Shown: one piece after another, positions 18,163 to 28,805 of the stretch
Position numbering within the stretch: position 1 is the stretch's first letter
Layout: every line of letters starts with the position of its first letter
Assembly (NCBI GenBank): GCA_905182545.1
Contig: CAJJBY010000008.1
Coordinates: 186,001 to 250,000 of the forward strand
Source: an uncultured Candidatus Puniceispirillum sp.
GTDB taxonomy: Bacteria; Pseudomonadota; Alphaproteobacteria; Puniceispirillales; Puniceispirillaceae
DNA: 64,000 nt
Direction: 5' to 3'
The notes under the pieces: model-generated
The model's input: the letters and a program-made list of their open reading frames with translations, nothing else
Told to the model about the DNA's origin: nothing
The model's database searches: none
Made by a program: the position numbers and the translations under genes

Positions 18163-19710
18163 TTATAGCAAAATTCTGAATCGGCTACGCAATTCTGCGT
18201 CCAGGGCGTTGGAAACATGGCTCGGATGTGAATTGGCCAGAATATCTTCTTTGCGTTGCCGCGCCGCCTCTAGCAGGTTTGGTTTGCCAAGCTCTTCCCA
18301 TTCCTTTGGGCTAGAGCGGTCGGCAATTGCCGGATAGGCATATTCGGTTTGCATCAGATTGATTGTCTGGTTATGGCCAAGATAATGGCCAGGGCCACCC
18401 ATGCAAATATCCTTCATCACCTGAACGGCCAACGTTTCTTCATTCACCTCGATGCCACGAACACAGCGTAAACATTGCCCCAACATATCATTGTCGATAA
18501 TCAGACTATCAAGACAAAAGCCAAGCAGTGACGCGTGCATGCCAGCGGCCTCATAGACCATGTTCAGCCCGGATAGTCCCGCCATGACAAGCGTGCTGCC
18601 TTTTTCATAGCCAGATTGCGCATCCGGCATTTTGGCATCTGCCATACCGGCAGCGGCACCACCCGGCAAATCATAGTGTTGCAGCATTTGCGCGCAGGCA
18701 GCGGTCAACAGCCCCTGTTCACCCGATCCGCCCGACATCGCGCCGGTTCTCAAATCTGAAACAAATGGCCATGTTCCGCAAATGCAGGGGTGACCGGGCT
18801 TCATCGCATTGACATAGATCAATCCGGCAATCACCTCAGATAATGCCTGCGCTACCGCACCAGCAATACTAGCTGGCGCTGTTGCCCCTGCTTGCCCTGC
18901 GGAAAGCAATAGAACCGGCATGCCGTTATGCACCGCCTCTTCCATCACCAAACAGGATTCGGTGGCAAAACGAAGTGGTGGCACAACAAAGCAATTGCTG
19001 TTCGACACAAATGGACGCGCCCGCCATTTGTCTTCACCACCGGCAACGCTATGCAGCATTTCAAAAACCGGTTTCATAAATTCAGCTTCGGTAAAGCTGA
19101 CGCCAACATGTTTTGTTGTTCCCTTGATCGCCGCATATACCGTATTGAAATCCAGATCAGCCAGATCGGGAATATCGCGCGCAACCATCGGACGCTGAAA
19201 GAAATGGATATTATCCATTTGCTCAACAATCCTTGCCGCATCATAAATATCGGCAAGATAAGATTCGCGATATTCATTCTTGGCAACATCAACAACATGA
19301 ACCGCCGCACCCGCCGTGCCATAGTGAACACGTGACCCTGATAACAGCAAATCATGTTTCGGATTTTGCCCATAAAGCGTGATATTGCGCGCGCATTTGG
19401 CAAGCGTATCTTCGACCAATCCCCGCGGGAAACGAAGACGGCCATCATCGCCAAGAATGGCACCAGCATCAGTCATATATTTCACGCCCGAATCTGGCGC
19501 TTGGCTAAGGCCGATTTCTTCCAAAATCTGATAGACGGTTGCATCAACCGCCTGAACAGCCGCCGCATCCAGAGGTTTGAAATTCCCCCCTTCAAGCCCG
19601 GCGCGTATTGGCTGCAAATCCTCGGCCAATGGCGCTGCACGCAGGTTACGTCTTGCTTCACGGCCACCGCTGCGCCGCGAAGAATATGCGATCAATCTAT
19701 TCTGGATCAT
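18163..19710 (-). CDS. Trimethylamine methyltransferase (MttB) family protein, no pyrrolysine
   Basis: About 515 residues, the full length of MttB-superfamily corrinoid-dependent methyltransferases. Conserved features include HYGTAGAAVHVVD, VARDIPD, CGTWPFVSDLRTGAM, MADAKMPDAQSGYEKG and GGPGHYLGHNQT. There is no internal amber codon, so it belongs to the non-pyrrolysine branch, whose known members (for example glycine betaine methyltransferase MtgB) act on quaternary amines. The ATG at 19710 is chosen because AAGGAG lies nine bases ahead; the ATG at 19716 is only three bases from it. It is the last gene of an operon after two FAD/GcvT genes. No corrinoid protein or reductive activase is in the window. 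Confidence 0.85.
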   Translation of the reverse strand: MIQNRLIAYSSRRSGGREARRNLRAAPLAEDLQPIRAGLEGGNFKPLDAAAVQAVDATVYQILEEIGLSQAPDSGVKYMTDAGAILGDDGRLRFPRGLVEDTLAKCARNITLYGQNPKHDLLLSGSRVHYGTAGAAVHVVDVAKNEYRESYLADIYDAARIVEQMDNIHFFQRPMVARDIPDLADLDFNTVYAAIKGTTKHVGVSFTEAEFMKPVFEMLHSVAGGEDKWRARPFVSNSNCFVVPPLRFATESCLVMEEAVHNGMPVLLLSAGQAGATAPASIAGAVAQALSEVIAGLIYVNAMKPGHPCICGTWPFVSDLRTGAMSGGSGEQGLLTAACAQMLQHYDLPGGAAAGMADAKMPDAQSGYEKGSTLVMAGLSGLNMVYEAAGMHASLLGFCLDSLIIDNDMLGQCLRCVRGIEVNEETLAVQVMKDICMGGPGHYLGHNQTINLMQTEYAYPAIADRSSPKEWEELGKPNLLEAARQRKEDILANSHPSHVSNALDAELRSRFRILL

Positions 19711-19791
19711 CAACATGATCTCCTTAAAAAGGGGCCATATTTATGGTTTTATCTGACCTATAATTTAACCTGACTTACAATTTGACCTGAC

Positions 19792-22263
19792 TCACAATTT
19801 AACCTGTAGGGCCTTTGGGTCATACAAGGGACGCAAACTCACTTCGGCATCGACTAATTTACCGGCAACATCAATCTGGTAATGGGCGTTTAATTGTGTT
19901 TCGGCAGTTTCGCCAATGCTGTTGCATTTGACATAGCCAAGCCCGATTGCACCGCCAAGATAATGACCATAATTGCCGCTTGTCAGATAGCCGATCACCG
20001 CGCCATCACGGTAAATAGCTTCATTGTGATAAAGCAGCGGATCAGGGTCGGTCAGGCGGAACTGCAACAATCTTTGCGACAGGCCGTCATTGCGTTTAGC
20101 CGCAACCGCATCAGCGCCGATCATGCCGCCAAATTTGCTTGGCGTCTTATTTTCCTTAACGGCAAAACCAAGGCCAGCTTCAAGAACATGATCTTCGCTC
20201 GAAATATCATGGCCAAAATGGCGAAAGCCTTTTTCAATACGACAACTATCAAGCGCGTGAAGGCCGCACATGGCAATCGGGTGGTCATTGCGGCGTTCGG
20301 CAATCGCCTCGAAAACATGCGCTGACATATCGGCAGATACATACAGCTCCCAGCCAAGCTCGCCAACATAGGTAACCCGGTGCGCGCGGGCGACAGCATG
20401 GCCAATTTCAATCTGCTGCATCGTGCCAAAGGCGAAATCATCATTGGCAAGGCTTTGCGGGATCATCGGCTGGAGGAAAGATCGCGCCTCTGGCCCCATG
20501 ACCACCAAAACCGATTCTGACACGGTAACATCAATGGCAATGGCATGTGCATTATCAGGAATATGACCATTGATCCAATGAAGGTCACGTCTGATTGTCG
20601 CCGCCGGTGTCACAATCAAAAATTCTTCAAGGCCAAGACGGGTTACCGTCACATCAGCTTCGATATGGCCATCATCATTCAAGAATTGCGTATAGACGAT
20701 TTTTCCAACCGGAACCGCGACATCATTTGCCGCAATGATTTGCAGCACCGCCTCTGCATCGCGGCCAATCAATTTGATCTTGCCAAAGCTGGACATGTCA
20801 AACATCCCCACCTTTTGCCGAACCGCCATATGTTCAGCTGCGCTATAGTCAAACCAGTTCTGCCGACGCCAGCTATATTCATATTCGGCTTTTTTGCCCT
20901 TTTCCTTTTCGGATTCTGGCAAAAACCAATTGGCGCGTTCCCATCCGGCAACCTCGCCAAAACACGCGCCTTCAGCCTCAAGATAGCTATGAATTGGTGA
21001 CCGCCGAACGCCGCGCGCCGACGCAAATTGGCGATAGGGGAAATGATCGGCATAAAGCAACCCAAGCGTTTCTGATACGCGTGTCTGCAAATAGCTTCGA
21101 TTGGCCTGAAATGGCTGCATCCGCCGGATATCAACATCCCAAAGGTCAATTGGCTGCCGCCCCCGATCCATCCAGTCGGCAAGAACCATACCCGCACCAC
21201 CAGCCGATTGAATGCCGATTGAGTTAAATCCGGCGGCGACATAAAAATTATCAAGCTCGGGTGCCTCGCCAAGAATATAGCGATCATCCGGCGTAAAGCT
21301 CTCTGGCCCATTGAAAAATGTTTGAATGCCAGCCGATGCCAATAGCGGGAAACGCTCGACAGCGCGTTCAAGAATTGGCTCGAAATGATCGAAATCTTCG
21401 GGCAGTGAATCAAATTCAAAATCCTCGGGAATACCATTCATTCCCCATGGCTTTGAATTTGGCTCAAACGCCCCAAGCAGAATTTTACCAGCATCTTCTT
21501 TGTAGTAAGCGCATTCATCCGGAACCCGCAGTACCGGCAGATTGGCCGCAAGATCGGGCATGGCTTCGGTCACAATATAGAAATGTTCACAAGCATGAAG
21601 CGGCACCGCAACATCTGCCATTGCGCCAATTTCCCGACCCCACATGCCACCAGCATTCACCACATAGTCAGCCGCAATCGGCCCATGATCAGTCTCAACA
21701 CCCGTGACGTGGCCATTGGCCTGCTGGATTGCCGTAACCTTAACCCCTTGCAGAATTGACGCGCCAAAATTGCGCGCCCCCTTCGCCAATGCTTGGGTGA
21801 TATTGACCGGATCTGCCTGCCCGTCCTTTGGCAACCACACGCCGCCAACAACGTCGCCTGTTGCCAGCCCCGGATAGCGACCGGCAATATCGCCAGGGGT
21901 AATTTCGTCAATCTCAACCCCAAAAGCGCGCGCCATCGCTGCCGATCGGCGCAGTTCTTCCATGCGCTCATCGGTGAGGGCCACCGTGATAGAACCATTG
22001 CGTTTAAAGCCGGTGGCAACGCCAGTTTCAGCCTCAAGGCCGAAATAAAGTTCTTGTGAATATTTGGCAAGCCGCGTCATATTTTGCGTTGCGCGAAGCT
22101 GGGCAATCAAGCCTGCCGCATGCCATGTGGTACCGCAGGTTAGCTGCTTACGTTCCAGCAGCACAACATCCTTCCACCCCAATTTTCCAAGATGATAGGC
22201 AATCGAGCAGCCAATAACACCGCCACCAATGATTACGGCACGCGCCTTTGACGGAATCTGCAT
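19792..22263 (-). CDS. FAD-dependent oxidoreductase/GcvT fusion (dimethylglycine dehydrogenase-like)
   Basis: 823 residues. The N-terminal DAO domain has the dinucleotide fold VIIGGGVIGCSIAYHLGKLG and the GTTWHAAGLIAQL segment that in dimethylglycine and sarcosine dehydrogenases carries the FAD-linked His. The C-terminal half is a GcvT aminomethyltransferase unit (YVGELGWELYVSAD, FRHFGHDISSEDHVLEAGLG, and a GcvT_C barrel ending in LTSGNYGHYLGG). It would oxidise an N-methyl group and pass the one-carbon unit to tetrahydrofolate in the cytoplasm. It starts three bases after the stop of its paralogue upstream, so the two are coupled. The exact substrate (dimethylglycine, sarcosine or another) is not decided by sequence. 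Confidence 0.88.
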   Translation of the reverse strand: MQIPSKARAVIIGGGVIGCSIAYHLGKLGWKDVVLLERKQLTCGTTWHAAGLIAQLRATQNMTRLAKYSQELYFGLEAETGVATGFKRNGSITVALTDERMEELRRSAAMARAFGVEIDEITPGDIAGRYPGLATGDVVGGVWLPKDGQADPVNITQALAKGARNFGASILQGVKVTAIQQANGHVTGVETDHGPIAADYVVNAGGMWGREIGAMADVAVPLHACEHFYIVTEAMPDLAANLPVLRVPDECAYYKEDAGKILLGAFEPNSKPWGMNGIPEDFEFDSLPEDFDHFEPILERAVERFPLLASAGIQTFFNGPESFTPDDRYILGEAPELDNFYVAAGFNSIGIQSAGGAGMVLADWMDRGRQPIDLWDVDIRRMQPFQANRSYLQTRVSETLGLLYADHFPYRQFASARGVRRSPIHSYLEAEGACFGEVAGWERANWFLPESEKEKGKKAEYEYSWRRQNWFDYSAAEHMAVRQKVGMFDMSSFGKIKLIGRDAEAVLQIIAANDVAVPVGKIVYTQFLNDDGHIEADVTVTRLGLEEFLIVTPAATIRRDLHWINGHIPDNAHAIAIDVTVSESVLVVMGPEARSFLQPMIPQSLANDDFAFGTMQQIEIGHAVARAHRVTYVGELGWELYVSADMSAHVFEAIAERRNDHPIAMCGLHALDSCRIEKGFRHFGHDISSEDHVLEAGLGFAVKENKTPSKFGGMIGADAVAAKRNDGLSQRLLQFRLTDPDPLLYHNEAIYRDGAVIGYLTSGNYGHYLGGAIGLGYVKCNSIGETAETQLNAHYQIDVAGKLVDAEVSLRPLYDPKALQVKL

Positions 22264-22266
22264 TGG

Positions 22267-24763
22267 CTAAACCTTCATCTTTGCATTTTCAGGATCATAT
22301 AGAACATAGCCTTCAACCATAGTGGCGCGGCGTTTACGCCCCAACACCAAAACTGAAATATCCTTTGCCTTTGCCAAGGCTTGACGATCGACAACAGCCA
22401 TCGCGATTGACGCGCCAACGCGGTGCCCATAGCCAGCCGATACAACCAGTCCGGCATCAGCGCCATCGATTGAAACATTGCTCAGATAAACCGCCTCGCC
22501 AAAGGGGGCGTCATCATCGGGATCATCAAGCGATAAGGGTGACAAATTCTCCCTGGCTACCAGCCTGTTTTTCAGCCTGCAATGCGGCGCGGCCAACGAA
22601 ATCATCCTTGTTGAAATTCACCCAGCGACCGAGACCGGAGTCAAACATCGTATAATCAGACGTTAAATCTGATTTCCATGAACGATAGCCTTTTTCCAAT
22701 CGCATTGAATCAAGGGCAAGCATCCCAAAGGGGCGTAATTGATGCGCGGCACCAGCCGCCATAACCGCATCATAAACCGCAACAACATCATCCATCTGGC
22801 AATGGATTTCAAATCCGGCTTCGCCTGCAAAAGACACCCGAATGACATTTGCCTGACAACCAGCAAGATCAATCTTGCGGTGGCTAAGCCACGCAAAATC
22901 CTCATGCGTCATTGATTGCCCCGTCATATCGGCCAGAATTGCCGGTGCTTTTGGCCCGGTCACAAGCAAGGTTGCCAAATTGCGTGTAACGTCATTTATC
23001 GTCACCAACCCACCGGCTGGCAGGCTTGCCATCAACAAATCACGATCATGCCAATAGGCCCCCGCACCGGTCATCAGCAAAAAGTCGTTTTCGGCAAGAC
23101 GTGTCACCGTCATCTCGGTCAGGATCTTGCCTTTTGGCGAAGCGAAATACGCCAACCCGATGCGCCCAACACGCGGCATATTGCCGGTAATTTGCGTGGT
23201 CAGCCATTCATCGGCACCATCGCCAGTGACATGGAATCTCGAAAATCCAGTTAGTTCGAGAATGCCAGCATGTGACGCAACATGGCGACATTCATTGCCA
23301 ACCGCATCAAACCAATGTTGGCGATCATAACTATCCGCCGGACGGCGATCCGCCGCATTTGCCGGAAACCAGTCAGCGCGTTCCCAGCCGCCATAGCTGC
23401 CAAATTCGGCACCCGCTGCCGCCAACCGATCATAAAGCGGCGAATATTTTGATTTGCGACCAGCTGGCCACTGAATTTGCGGAAAATGCATCGCATATTC
23501 ATGGCTGTATGTTTCAATGGCTTTTGCCGCGGTATAGGCGGTATCAACATGATCGGTAAAGCGGCGCGGATCAACAGCCCAACTGTCACTTTCCGCCTCG
23601 CCTTCAATGATGGTTTCCGCCAGCAGCTTGCCAGCACCGCCCGCCTGAACAATACCAAAGGTAAAGACACAAGCCTCAAACGCATTTGGCACGCTTGGCA
23701 TCGGCCCAATCAATGGCAATCCATCTGGCGTGTAGGGAATAGGGCCATTGACCACCCGCGTGATTCCGGCCGTGCCAAGAATCGGTACGCGTGCGCAGGC
23801 ATCTTCAATGTACCATTCCAGCCGTTCCAGATCGTCATTATATAGCTGGAACGAAAAATCATCTGGCATCGGATCATCAGAAGACAGCCAATGCGCTCGA
23901 CAGTTTTTTTCATAAGGACCAAGAAGCAATCCATCTTTTTCCTGACGCAAATAATAAGAGCTATCAGGATCACGCAGCAGCGGCAGCTTTTCATCGCGCG
24001 CGGTCAATTCGGCGATTGGCTCGGTAATCAAATATTGATGCGCCAATGACACGCACGGCACATCACGACCAAACATCTTGCCAAGCTCACCAGCCCGATA
24101 GCCAGCCGCGTTCACCACATATTCAGCCCTGATTTCACCATTTGGCGTGGTGATTTTCCATTCATCACCAAGCCATTCAACCGCCGTCACTGGACAAAAA
24201 CGAATAATCTTTGCCCCAAGATCACGTGCACCTTTGGCCAAGGCTTGGGTCAATTGCGCCGGATCAATATCGCCATCCAGTGGGTCAAACTGACCACCAT
24301 AAAGATCATGCGTTTCCAGAAATGGATAAATTGCCTGCATGTCACCATTTGACATTTCTTCAAATTCAACACCCATATGCCGCCCCATTGCCTGCACATG
24401 CCTGAATTCTTCCATACGCTGGCGGCTATGCGCCAAACGGATGGCGCCGGTCACATGATAATTCATCGGATAATCGACAAGATCACCAAGCTTGCGATAT
24501 AGCTCGGTTGAATAGGACTGGATTTTCATCATCGTCCATGAGCCAACAAAATTAGGGCAATTGCCGGCCGCATGCCATGTTGATCCCGATGTCAGCTCGT
24601 TCTTTTCCAACAAAACACAATCAGTCCATCCCATTTCGGCAAGGTGATATAAAACTGAACAGCCAACAGCCCCGCCACCAATCACCACCACACGCGCCGA
24701 TGCGGGCAATTTGGCCGATGCCTTTAAGTCAGTGTCATTTTCAGCGACTGTTTGATTTGTCAT
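22267..24763 (-). CDS. Second FAD-dependent oxidoreductase/GcvT fusion, frameshifted near the end
   Basis: About 831 residues after joining. The DAO domain starts VVVIGGGAVGCSVLYHLAEMG with GSTWHAAGNCPNFVGSW; the GcvT half has VSFAGEAGFEIHCQ and RLEKGYRSWKSDLTS. The open frame stops at 22526, but the GcvT_C domain continues in another frame (SLDDPDDDAPFGEAVYLSNV ... VVSAGYGHRVG) to 22267. One extra base at about 22534 explains this: CTTATCG should be CTATCG or CTTTCG in the coding sense. The two tandem copies are clearly divergent paralogues rather than a recent duplication. It is the first gene of the three-gene demethylation operon. Confidence 0.85.
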
Positions 24764-24828
24764 ATCAAGATCTCTTTCCTAAGGTTCGACCAAATTTCTG
24801 GTCTGCTTTTTTTATTTTGGCCGCAGTG

Positions 24829-25453
24829 TTAATAAACCGGCGGCGCAATAACCCATATCAAGACCGCATTGGTCTTACCCTCGTTAATCCAGGTGATTTC
24901 TTCACCGGCAAAATGGAAACTATCCCCTGGGTAAAGTTCGAAACGAACCCCATCAATGAACAGCACCAGACTGCCCTCAAGAACATAGCCTGCCTCTTCG
25001 GTTGGGCGCACGAAAAGGCTCGGGGCATGCTGCCCCTGGTGCAAAAACCGAATGAACAATTTCAAACGCACCGCCCAAATCAGGCGATAACAGGCTTTCC
25101 GCCAGCCCCTTTGGGGTGTCACTCATGATGCGCCGCGATCCAGCGCGAACAATATAGGCGGCCTCATCGCTGACAGCGGCATCGGTAAAGAAAAAGCTGA
25201 CCGGCAGCGAAAACAGTCCGGCAATTTTACGAATATCTTCAAGCGCGGGTTCAGACACATTGCGTTCCACCTGCGATAGCCAGCCAACCGACCGGTCAAG
25301 CTGTTCGGCAAGGTCGTTTAAGGTCCAATTGCGCGACCGGCGCAATGCCCGAATATCACTGCCAATCTTACCACTTGAACGTAACGGCGCTTTTTGCAGC
25401 GCCTTTTGCCGCAGCGCCACCTTGTCAGTGTTTTTCAGATCAATCAGCATCAT
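24829..25453 (-). CDS. XRE-family regulator with C-terminal cupin domain, frameshifted
   Basis: About 207 residues when joined. An N-terminal helix-turn-helix of the lambda-repressor type (IGSDIRALRRSRNWTLNDLA, DRSVGWLSQVERNVSEPALE) is followed by a cupin sensor domain (FVRPTEEAGYVLEGSLVLFI, ELYPGDSFHFAGEEITWIN). The HTH frame stops at 24977 and the cupin frame begins elsewhere; dropping one base of the AAAA run at 25013-25016 joins them cleanly as ...PEPFVRPTEEAG. This architecture often governs amine or amino-acid use. It is 65 bases upstream of the GcvT operon on the same strand, so it is the obvious candidate regulator. Confidence 0.85.
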
Positions 25454-25706
25454 TTACCCATATCAGCCTAAAATACCCTGAACAGAGAAAATGAAAATTT
25501 CAATGATTTTTTCATCATCACATAATTATTTCTGATTTTTTCACCAAAAAAGGCAAAACACCGCCAATGGCCAGCACAAGCTAGCCGGGTTTGTGACGAC
25601 GATCGGGCCACAGGCGGTGGGCGCTGTCACACGGTCTTTATGTTTCTGAAATATTTTAAAATTTTGCTGATTTCAAACCGGAAAATAGTGGTTATCTGGC
25701 GGTTAT

Positions 25707-26186
25707 TTAACGATCCGTTGGCTTATCGGCCGAATCTTGATCGGCAACAAACATATCCTGTCCGGTTGCACCGGTCATCCAGATAAGCGCGATAAAGGCA
25801 CCTTTGGCGCGGGGCAAAACAAAATACACCCCGATAAGCGTTACCAGCGCCAGAATGAGAATGGCAAGCCATGGCGAAATGGTTGCATCGCGGCCAAGCA
25901 AAATCATCAGCGGCACAACCGCATGACCAACAACCAAAAGCGTTAACCAAGCTGGGCCATCATCGGCGCTAATATAGCGAAAATCTTCACCGCAATGCGA
26001 ACAGCAAGGTTCTGGCTTTAAATAGCCGGTCAAAAGCGGCCCAACACCACATTGCGGGCATTGTTTCAAAATTCCACGCCACAAAAGCGCAAAGGAGAAT
26101 TGACGCGTTGCCGCGGCCGGGTCGGCGGGAAGATTGCCGCCGGTTCCATCAAGGCTGCGCGATGCTGGTAGTTTTGTTGGTTCCAT
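25707..26186 (-). CDS. DUF983 family membrane protein
   Basis: 159 residues. A zinc-ribbon-like N-terminal segment with CPQCGVGPLL and CSHCGEDFRY supplies two CxxC pairs, followed by two hydrophobic helices (LTLLVVGHAVVPLMILLG and WLAILILALVTLIGVYFVLP). This is the DUF983 pattern, common in alphaproteobacteria and sometimes near cytochrome oxidase genes, though not here. The function is not known. It is divergent from the methyltransferase-fold gene that follows. Confidence 0.8.
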   Translation of the reverse strand: MEPTKLPASRSLDGTGGNLPADPAAATRQFSFALLWRGILKQCPQCGVGPLLTGYLKPEPCCSHCGEDFRYISADDGPAWLTLLVVGHAVVPLMILLGRDATISPWLAILILALVTLIGVYFVLPRAKGAFIALIWMTGATGQDMFVADQDSADKPTDR

Positions 26187-26326
26187 GCTTTGTTATGTAG
26201 CATGCAGATTTGAAAAATGAAACGCGACAGACGCGCACGCCCCGCAAAGGGGCATGAATGCCGCGCAATTCGTGATAAAACCATATGCCAATAATGCCCG
26301 TAAGCCAATAATGAGAGAGACCAAAG

Positions 26327-27043
26327 ATGAGCCGTTTTTTTGAGGAGCTGGATTATCAGCCAACTGCCATTGGCCCGATTTCATTGCGCCGCCGTCGCGA
26401 ATTGCGGCTTGATGTTGATGTGTTGGAAATTCTGCTTGGTGACGAGCATCTGATGTCCGATCTTTTCACCACATCCGAGGTTGCGCTTGCCGAATATGGG
26501 CTTGGCGCCATTGCCGATAACCGGCCTTTGTCTGTGGTTGTCGGCGGGCTTGGCATGGGCTTTACCGCCGATGCCGCATTGAACGATCCACGCATTGAAA
26601 GCCTTATCATTGTTGAAAAGCTGGCGCCGGTGATCGGCTGGCATGAAAGCGGGCTGATCTCACTTGGCAAACGCCTCGGCGGTGATCCGAAATGCCGGTT
26701 TGTCGAGGGTGATTTTTTCCAGATGGCGGCTGGCAAGACCGGTTTTGATCCGGCTGAACCAGCACGGAAATTTGACGCTATTTTGCTTGATATCGACCAT
26801 GCGCCTGATTTTCATCTTGCGCCGGCGCATGCAGGGTTTTACCAACCCAACGGCTTGATACAATTGCAACAGCATCTAACCGATGGCGGCATTTTTGCGC
26901 TATGGTCAAACGAACCGCCCGATGCGGCATTTACCGCAAGGCTGCAATCGGTGTTTCGTTCGGCAAACGCCGTTGACGTGCCATTTTATAACCCGCTTCA
27001 AGATCGCAATTTCATCCAAAGCATCTATATTGCGCATCGCTAG
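26327..27043 (+). CDS. Spermidine synthase-like methyltransferase-fold protein
   Basis: 238 residues with a Rossmann core resembling SpeE: VVVGGLGMGFTADAAL for the nucleotide loop, IIVEKLAPVIGWHESG, FVEGDFF and FDAILLDIDHAPDF. No polyamine pathway gene is adjacent, and the N-terminal beta-domain of true SpeE is short or absent, so it may act on a different substrate. It is convergent with the DksA/TraR-type gene, 18 bases away. Confidence 0.75.
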   Translation: MSRFFEELDYQPTAIGPISLRRRRELRLDVDVLEILLGDEHLMSDLFTTSEVALAEYGLGAIADNRPLSVVVGGLGMGFTADAALNDPRIESLIIVEKLAPVIGWHESGLISLGKRLGGDPKCRFVEGDFFQMAAGKTGFDPAEPARKFDAILLDIDHAPDFHLAPAHAGFYQPNGLIQLQQHLTDGGIFALWSNEPPDAAFTARLQSVFRSANAVDVPFYNPLQDRNFIQSIYIAHR

Positions 27044-27061
27044 AACGTGCGATTTATCCGG

Positions 27062-27400
27062 TTACGCGCAATCAATGCAAAGCGTGACAGCCGGATCAAC
27101 CGCCAAACGGCCAGCGGCAATCTTGTCATCACATTTAAGGCAAAAGCCATAATCACCCGATTTGACGCGCCTTAGTGCCGCGGCCAATGTGGCAAGGCGG
27201 TGCTGGCGGCGTTCTTCGGTGGCAAGCTCCATTGATTGCTGCTGCATGGCATCCATGCGGGATAGCCGCCCAACTGATTGTTGATCTAATGTAACTGGCG
27301 CACGGCTATCTTTTGCCGTTTCACTTAAGTGTTTCAATTGATCCATTTCACTGCAGATCATTGCCACCAGATGATCAATATCTTTATTTTCCTCTGTCAT
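27062..27400 (-). CDS. DksA/TraR-type zinc-finger protein
   Basis: 112 residues from the ATG at 27400 (MTEENKDIDH); a longer frame begins at 27445. An N-terminal coiled-coil-like helix pair (residues about 10-75, Gln/Arg/Met-rich) precedes a C4 zinc finger YGFCLKCDDKI ... TLCIDCA. DksA-type proteins bind RNA polymerase through the secondary channel and mediate the stringent response, but this short form is more like the TraR/YbiI relatives, and the acidic coiled-coil tip is not obvious. The role is therefore inferred only at family level. Confidence 0.8.
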   Translation of the reverse strand: MTEENKDIDHLVAMICSEMDQLKHLSETAKDSRAPVTLDQQSVGRLSRMDAMQQQSMELATEERRQHRLATLAAALRRVKSGDYGFCLKCDDKIAAGRLAVDPAVTLCIDCA

Positions 27401-27515
27401 TGCCTGCTCTTTGCGTGGGTCACGCCTCTTGTCATAAAGGGTCAAACCGAAGCATAGTGATGTCAGTGTCCTTGCTATCCATCTTTCACCGCATAAGCCA
27501 AAGGCCGGTCACATC

Positions 27516-28691
27516 ATGTTTCGTTCCCATATGAACAAATCTGTAATGTTTAAATATGTTTGGCAAGTGGTGCGGCGTCATTTTGCTGGCAGGCTGATGC
27601 GCCTTTGCATTATCGGTCTTACAATGTTTGGCGGGCAAATAATCCCCGCAACCGCAGCACCATTAATCCAGAAAATTGGCGCGCCATTATCACATCCTTG
27701 GGGCATGGATTTTCTGGATGAACGGCATTTATTTGTGACCGAACGCAGCGGCAATTTATATCTTGTCGATCTATTCACCGGCACAAGAAACAGCATTGGC
27801 AATTTACCAGCGATTGCTGCAGCGCAACAAGGTGGCCTGCTTGATGTCGCGGTTCTTACCAACCAAGATAGCCAAGAAAAAGATGATGCTATTATCTATC
27901 TTTGTTACAGCCTCAAAATTGGCAGCCAGACCGTCACCGCCATTGAACGTGCAGGGTTTGATGGCACCAACCTGACCAACAAGCAAACAATTTTCCAAGC
28001 CAATAATCCAACAGCACGCGCAATCCATTATGGTTGCCGCCTTGTTCTTGATCAGACCTATCTATACGCCAGCCTTGGTGAACGTGGTGATCGCCATGAC
28101 GCACAAGACCCATCACGCCATGCGGGGGCGATTATCCGGCTGTTTCATGATGGCAGCATCCCCGCGGATAACCCAAAACAGGCTGGGTGGGCACCAGAAT
28201 TATTTTCCAAAGGCCATCGCAACCCGCAAGGCCTTGCCATTAATCCCAAAACTGGCGTCATTTGGGCGCATGAACATGGTCCGCGCGGCGGTGATGAAAT
28301 CAACATCATCCGGGCAGGGCAGAATTACGGCTGGCCAAAAGTCAGCCATGGCGAAGAATATGGTGGCGGCACTATCGGCAGCGGTACAAAGGCGCTCGGC
28401 CTAACCGATCCAGTATGGGTCTGGACACCTTCAATTGCGCCGTCAGGAATGGCATTTTACCGCGGTGCCATGTTTCCCAATTTGAACGGGCATCTACTTG
28501 TTGGCTCGCTAAAATTCAAACAGCTTTATCTGGTGTTGTTGGAAAAGGGGCTGCCAGTTCAAGACGCAATCATGCTCGATGGTGCGATTGGGAGGGTTCG
28601 TGATGTTGCCATTGCCGCCGATGGCAGTGTTCTGCTGCTAAGTGATGAAGAAGATGGAGGGCTTTACCGTATTGCCGAGTCTGGCCTATAA
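27516..28691 (+). CDS. PQQ-dependent sugar dehydrogenase family protein
   Basis: 391 residues. A signal peptide (RLCIIGLTMFGGQIIPATAA) is followed by a six-bladed beta-propeller of the soluble glucose/sorbosone dehydrogenase family: HPWGMDFLDE, GCRLVLDQTYLYASLGERGD, KGHRNPQGLAIN and HEHGPRGGDEINII with GQNYGWP. It should oxidise an aldose-type sugar in the periplasm using PQQ. No PQQ synthesis genes are in the window. The exact N terminus is uncertain because several Met codons precede the signal sequence. Confidence 0.85.
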   Translation: MFRSHMNKSVMFKYVWQVVRRHFAGRLMRLCIIGLTMFGGQIIPATAAPLIQKIGAPLSHPWGMDFLDERHLFVTERSGNLYLVDLFTGTRNSIGNLPAIAAAQQGGLLDVAVLTNQDSQEKDDAIIYLCYSLKIGSQTVTAIERAGFDGTNLTNKQTIFQANNPTARAIHYGCRLVLDQTYLYASLGERGDRHDAQDPSRHAGAIIRLFHDGSIPADNPKQAGWAPELFSKGHRNPQGLAINPKTGVIWAHEHGPRGGDEINIIRAGQNYGWPKVSHGEEYGGGTIGSGTKALGLTDPVWVWTPSIAPSGMAFYRGAMFPNLNGHLLVGSLKFKQLYLVLLEKGLPVQDAIMLDGAIGRVRDVAIAADGSVLLLSDEEDGGLYRIAESGL

Positions 28692-28805
28692 ACCGCATCA
28701 GCCGCATTGCCAGCGTGATCACAAATAAGACGCTAAAACCGGTTAATCAGCCAGCGCAGCAAAAAGATGATTGAAACCAACGCCATTGAGGCGTAACCAA
28801 TCGAA

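Noticed and set aside
18163-19710. Pyrrolysine codon in the MttB-family gene
   Set aside because: The frame is complete without any internal amber codon, and the context is not archaeal; it is the pyrrolysine-free branch.
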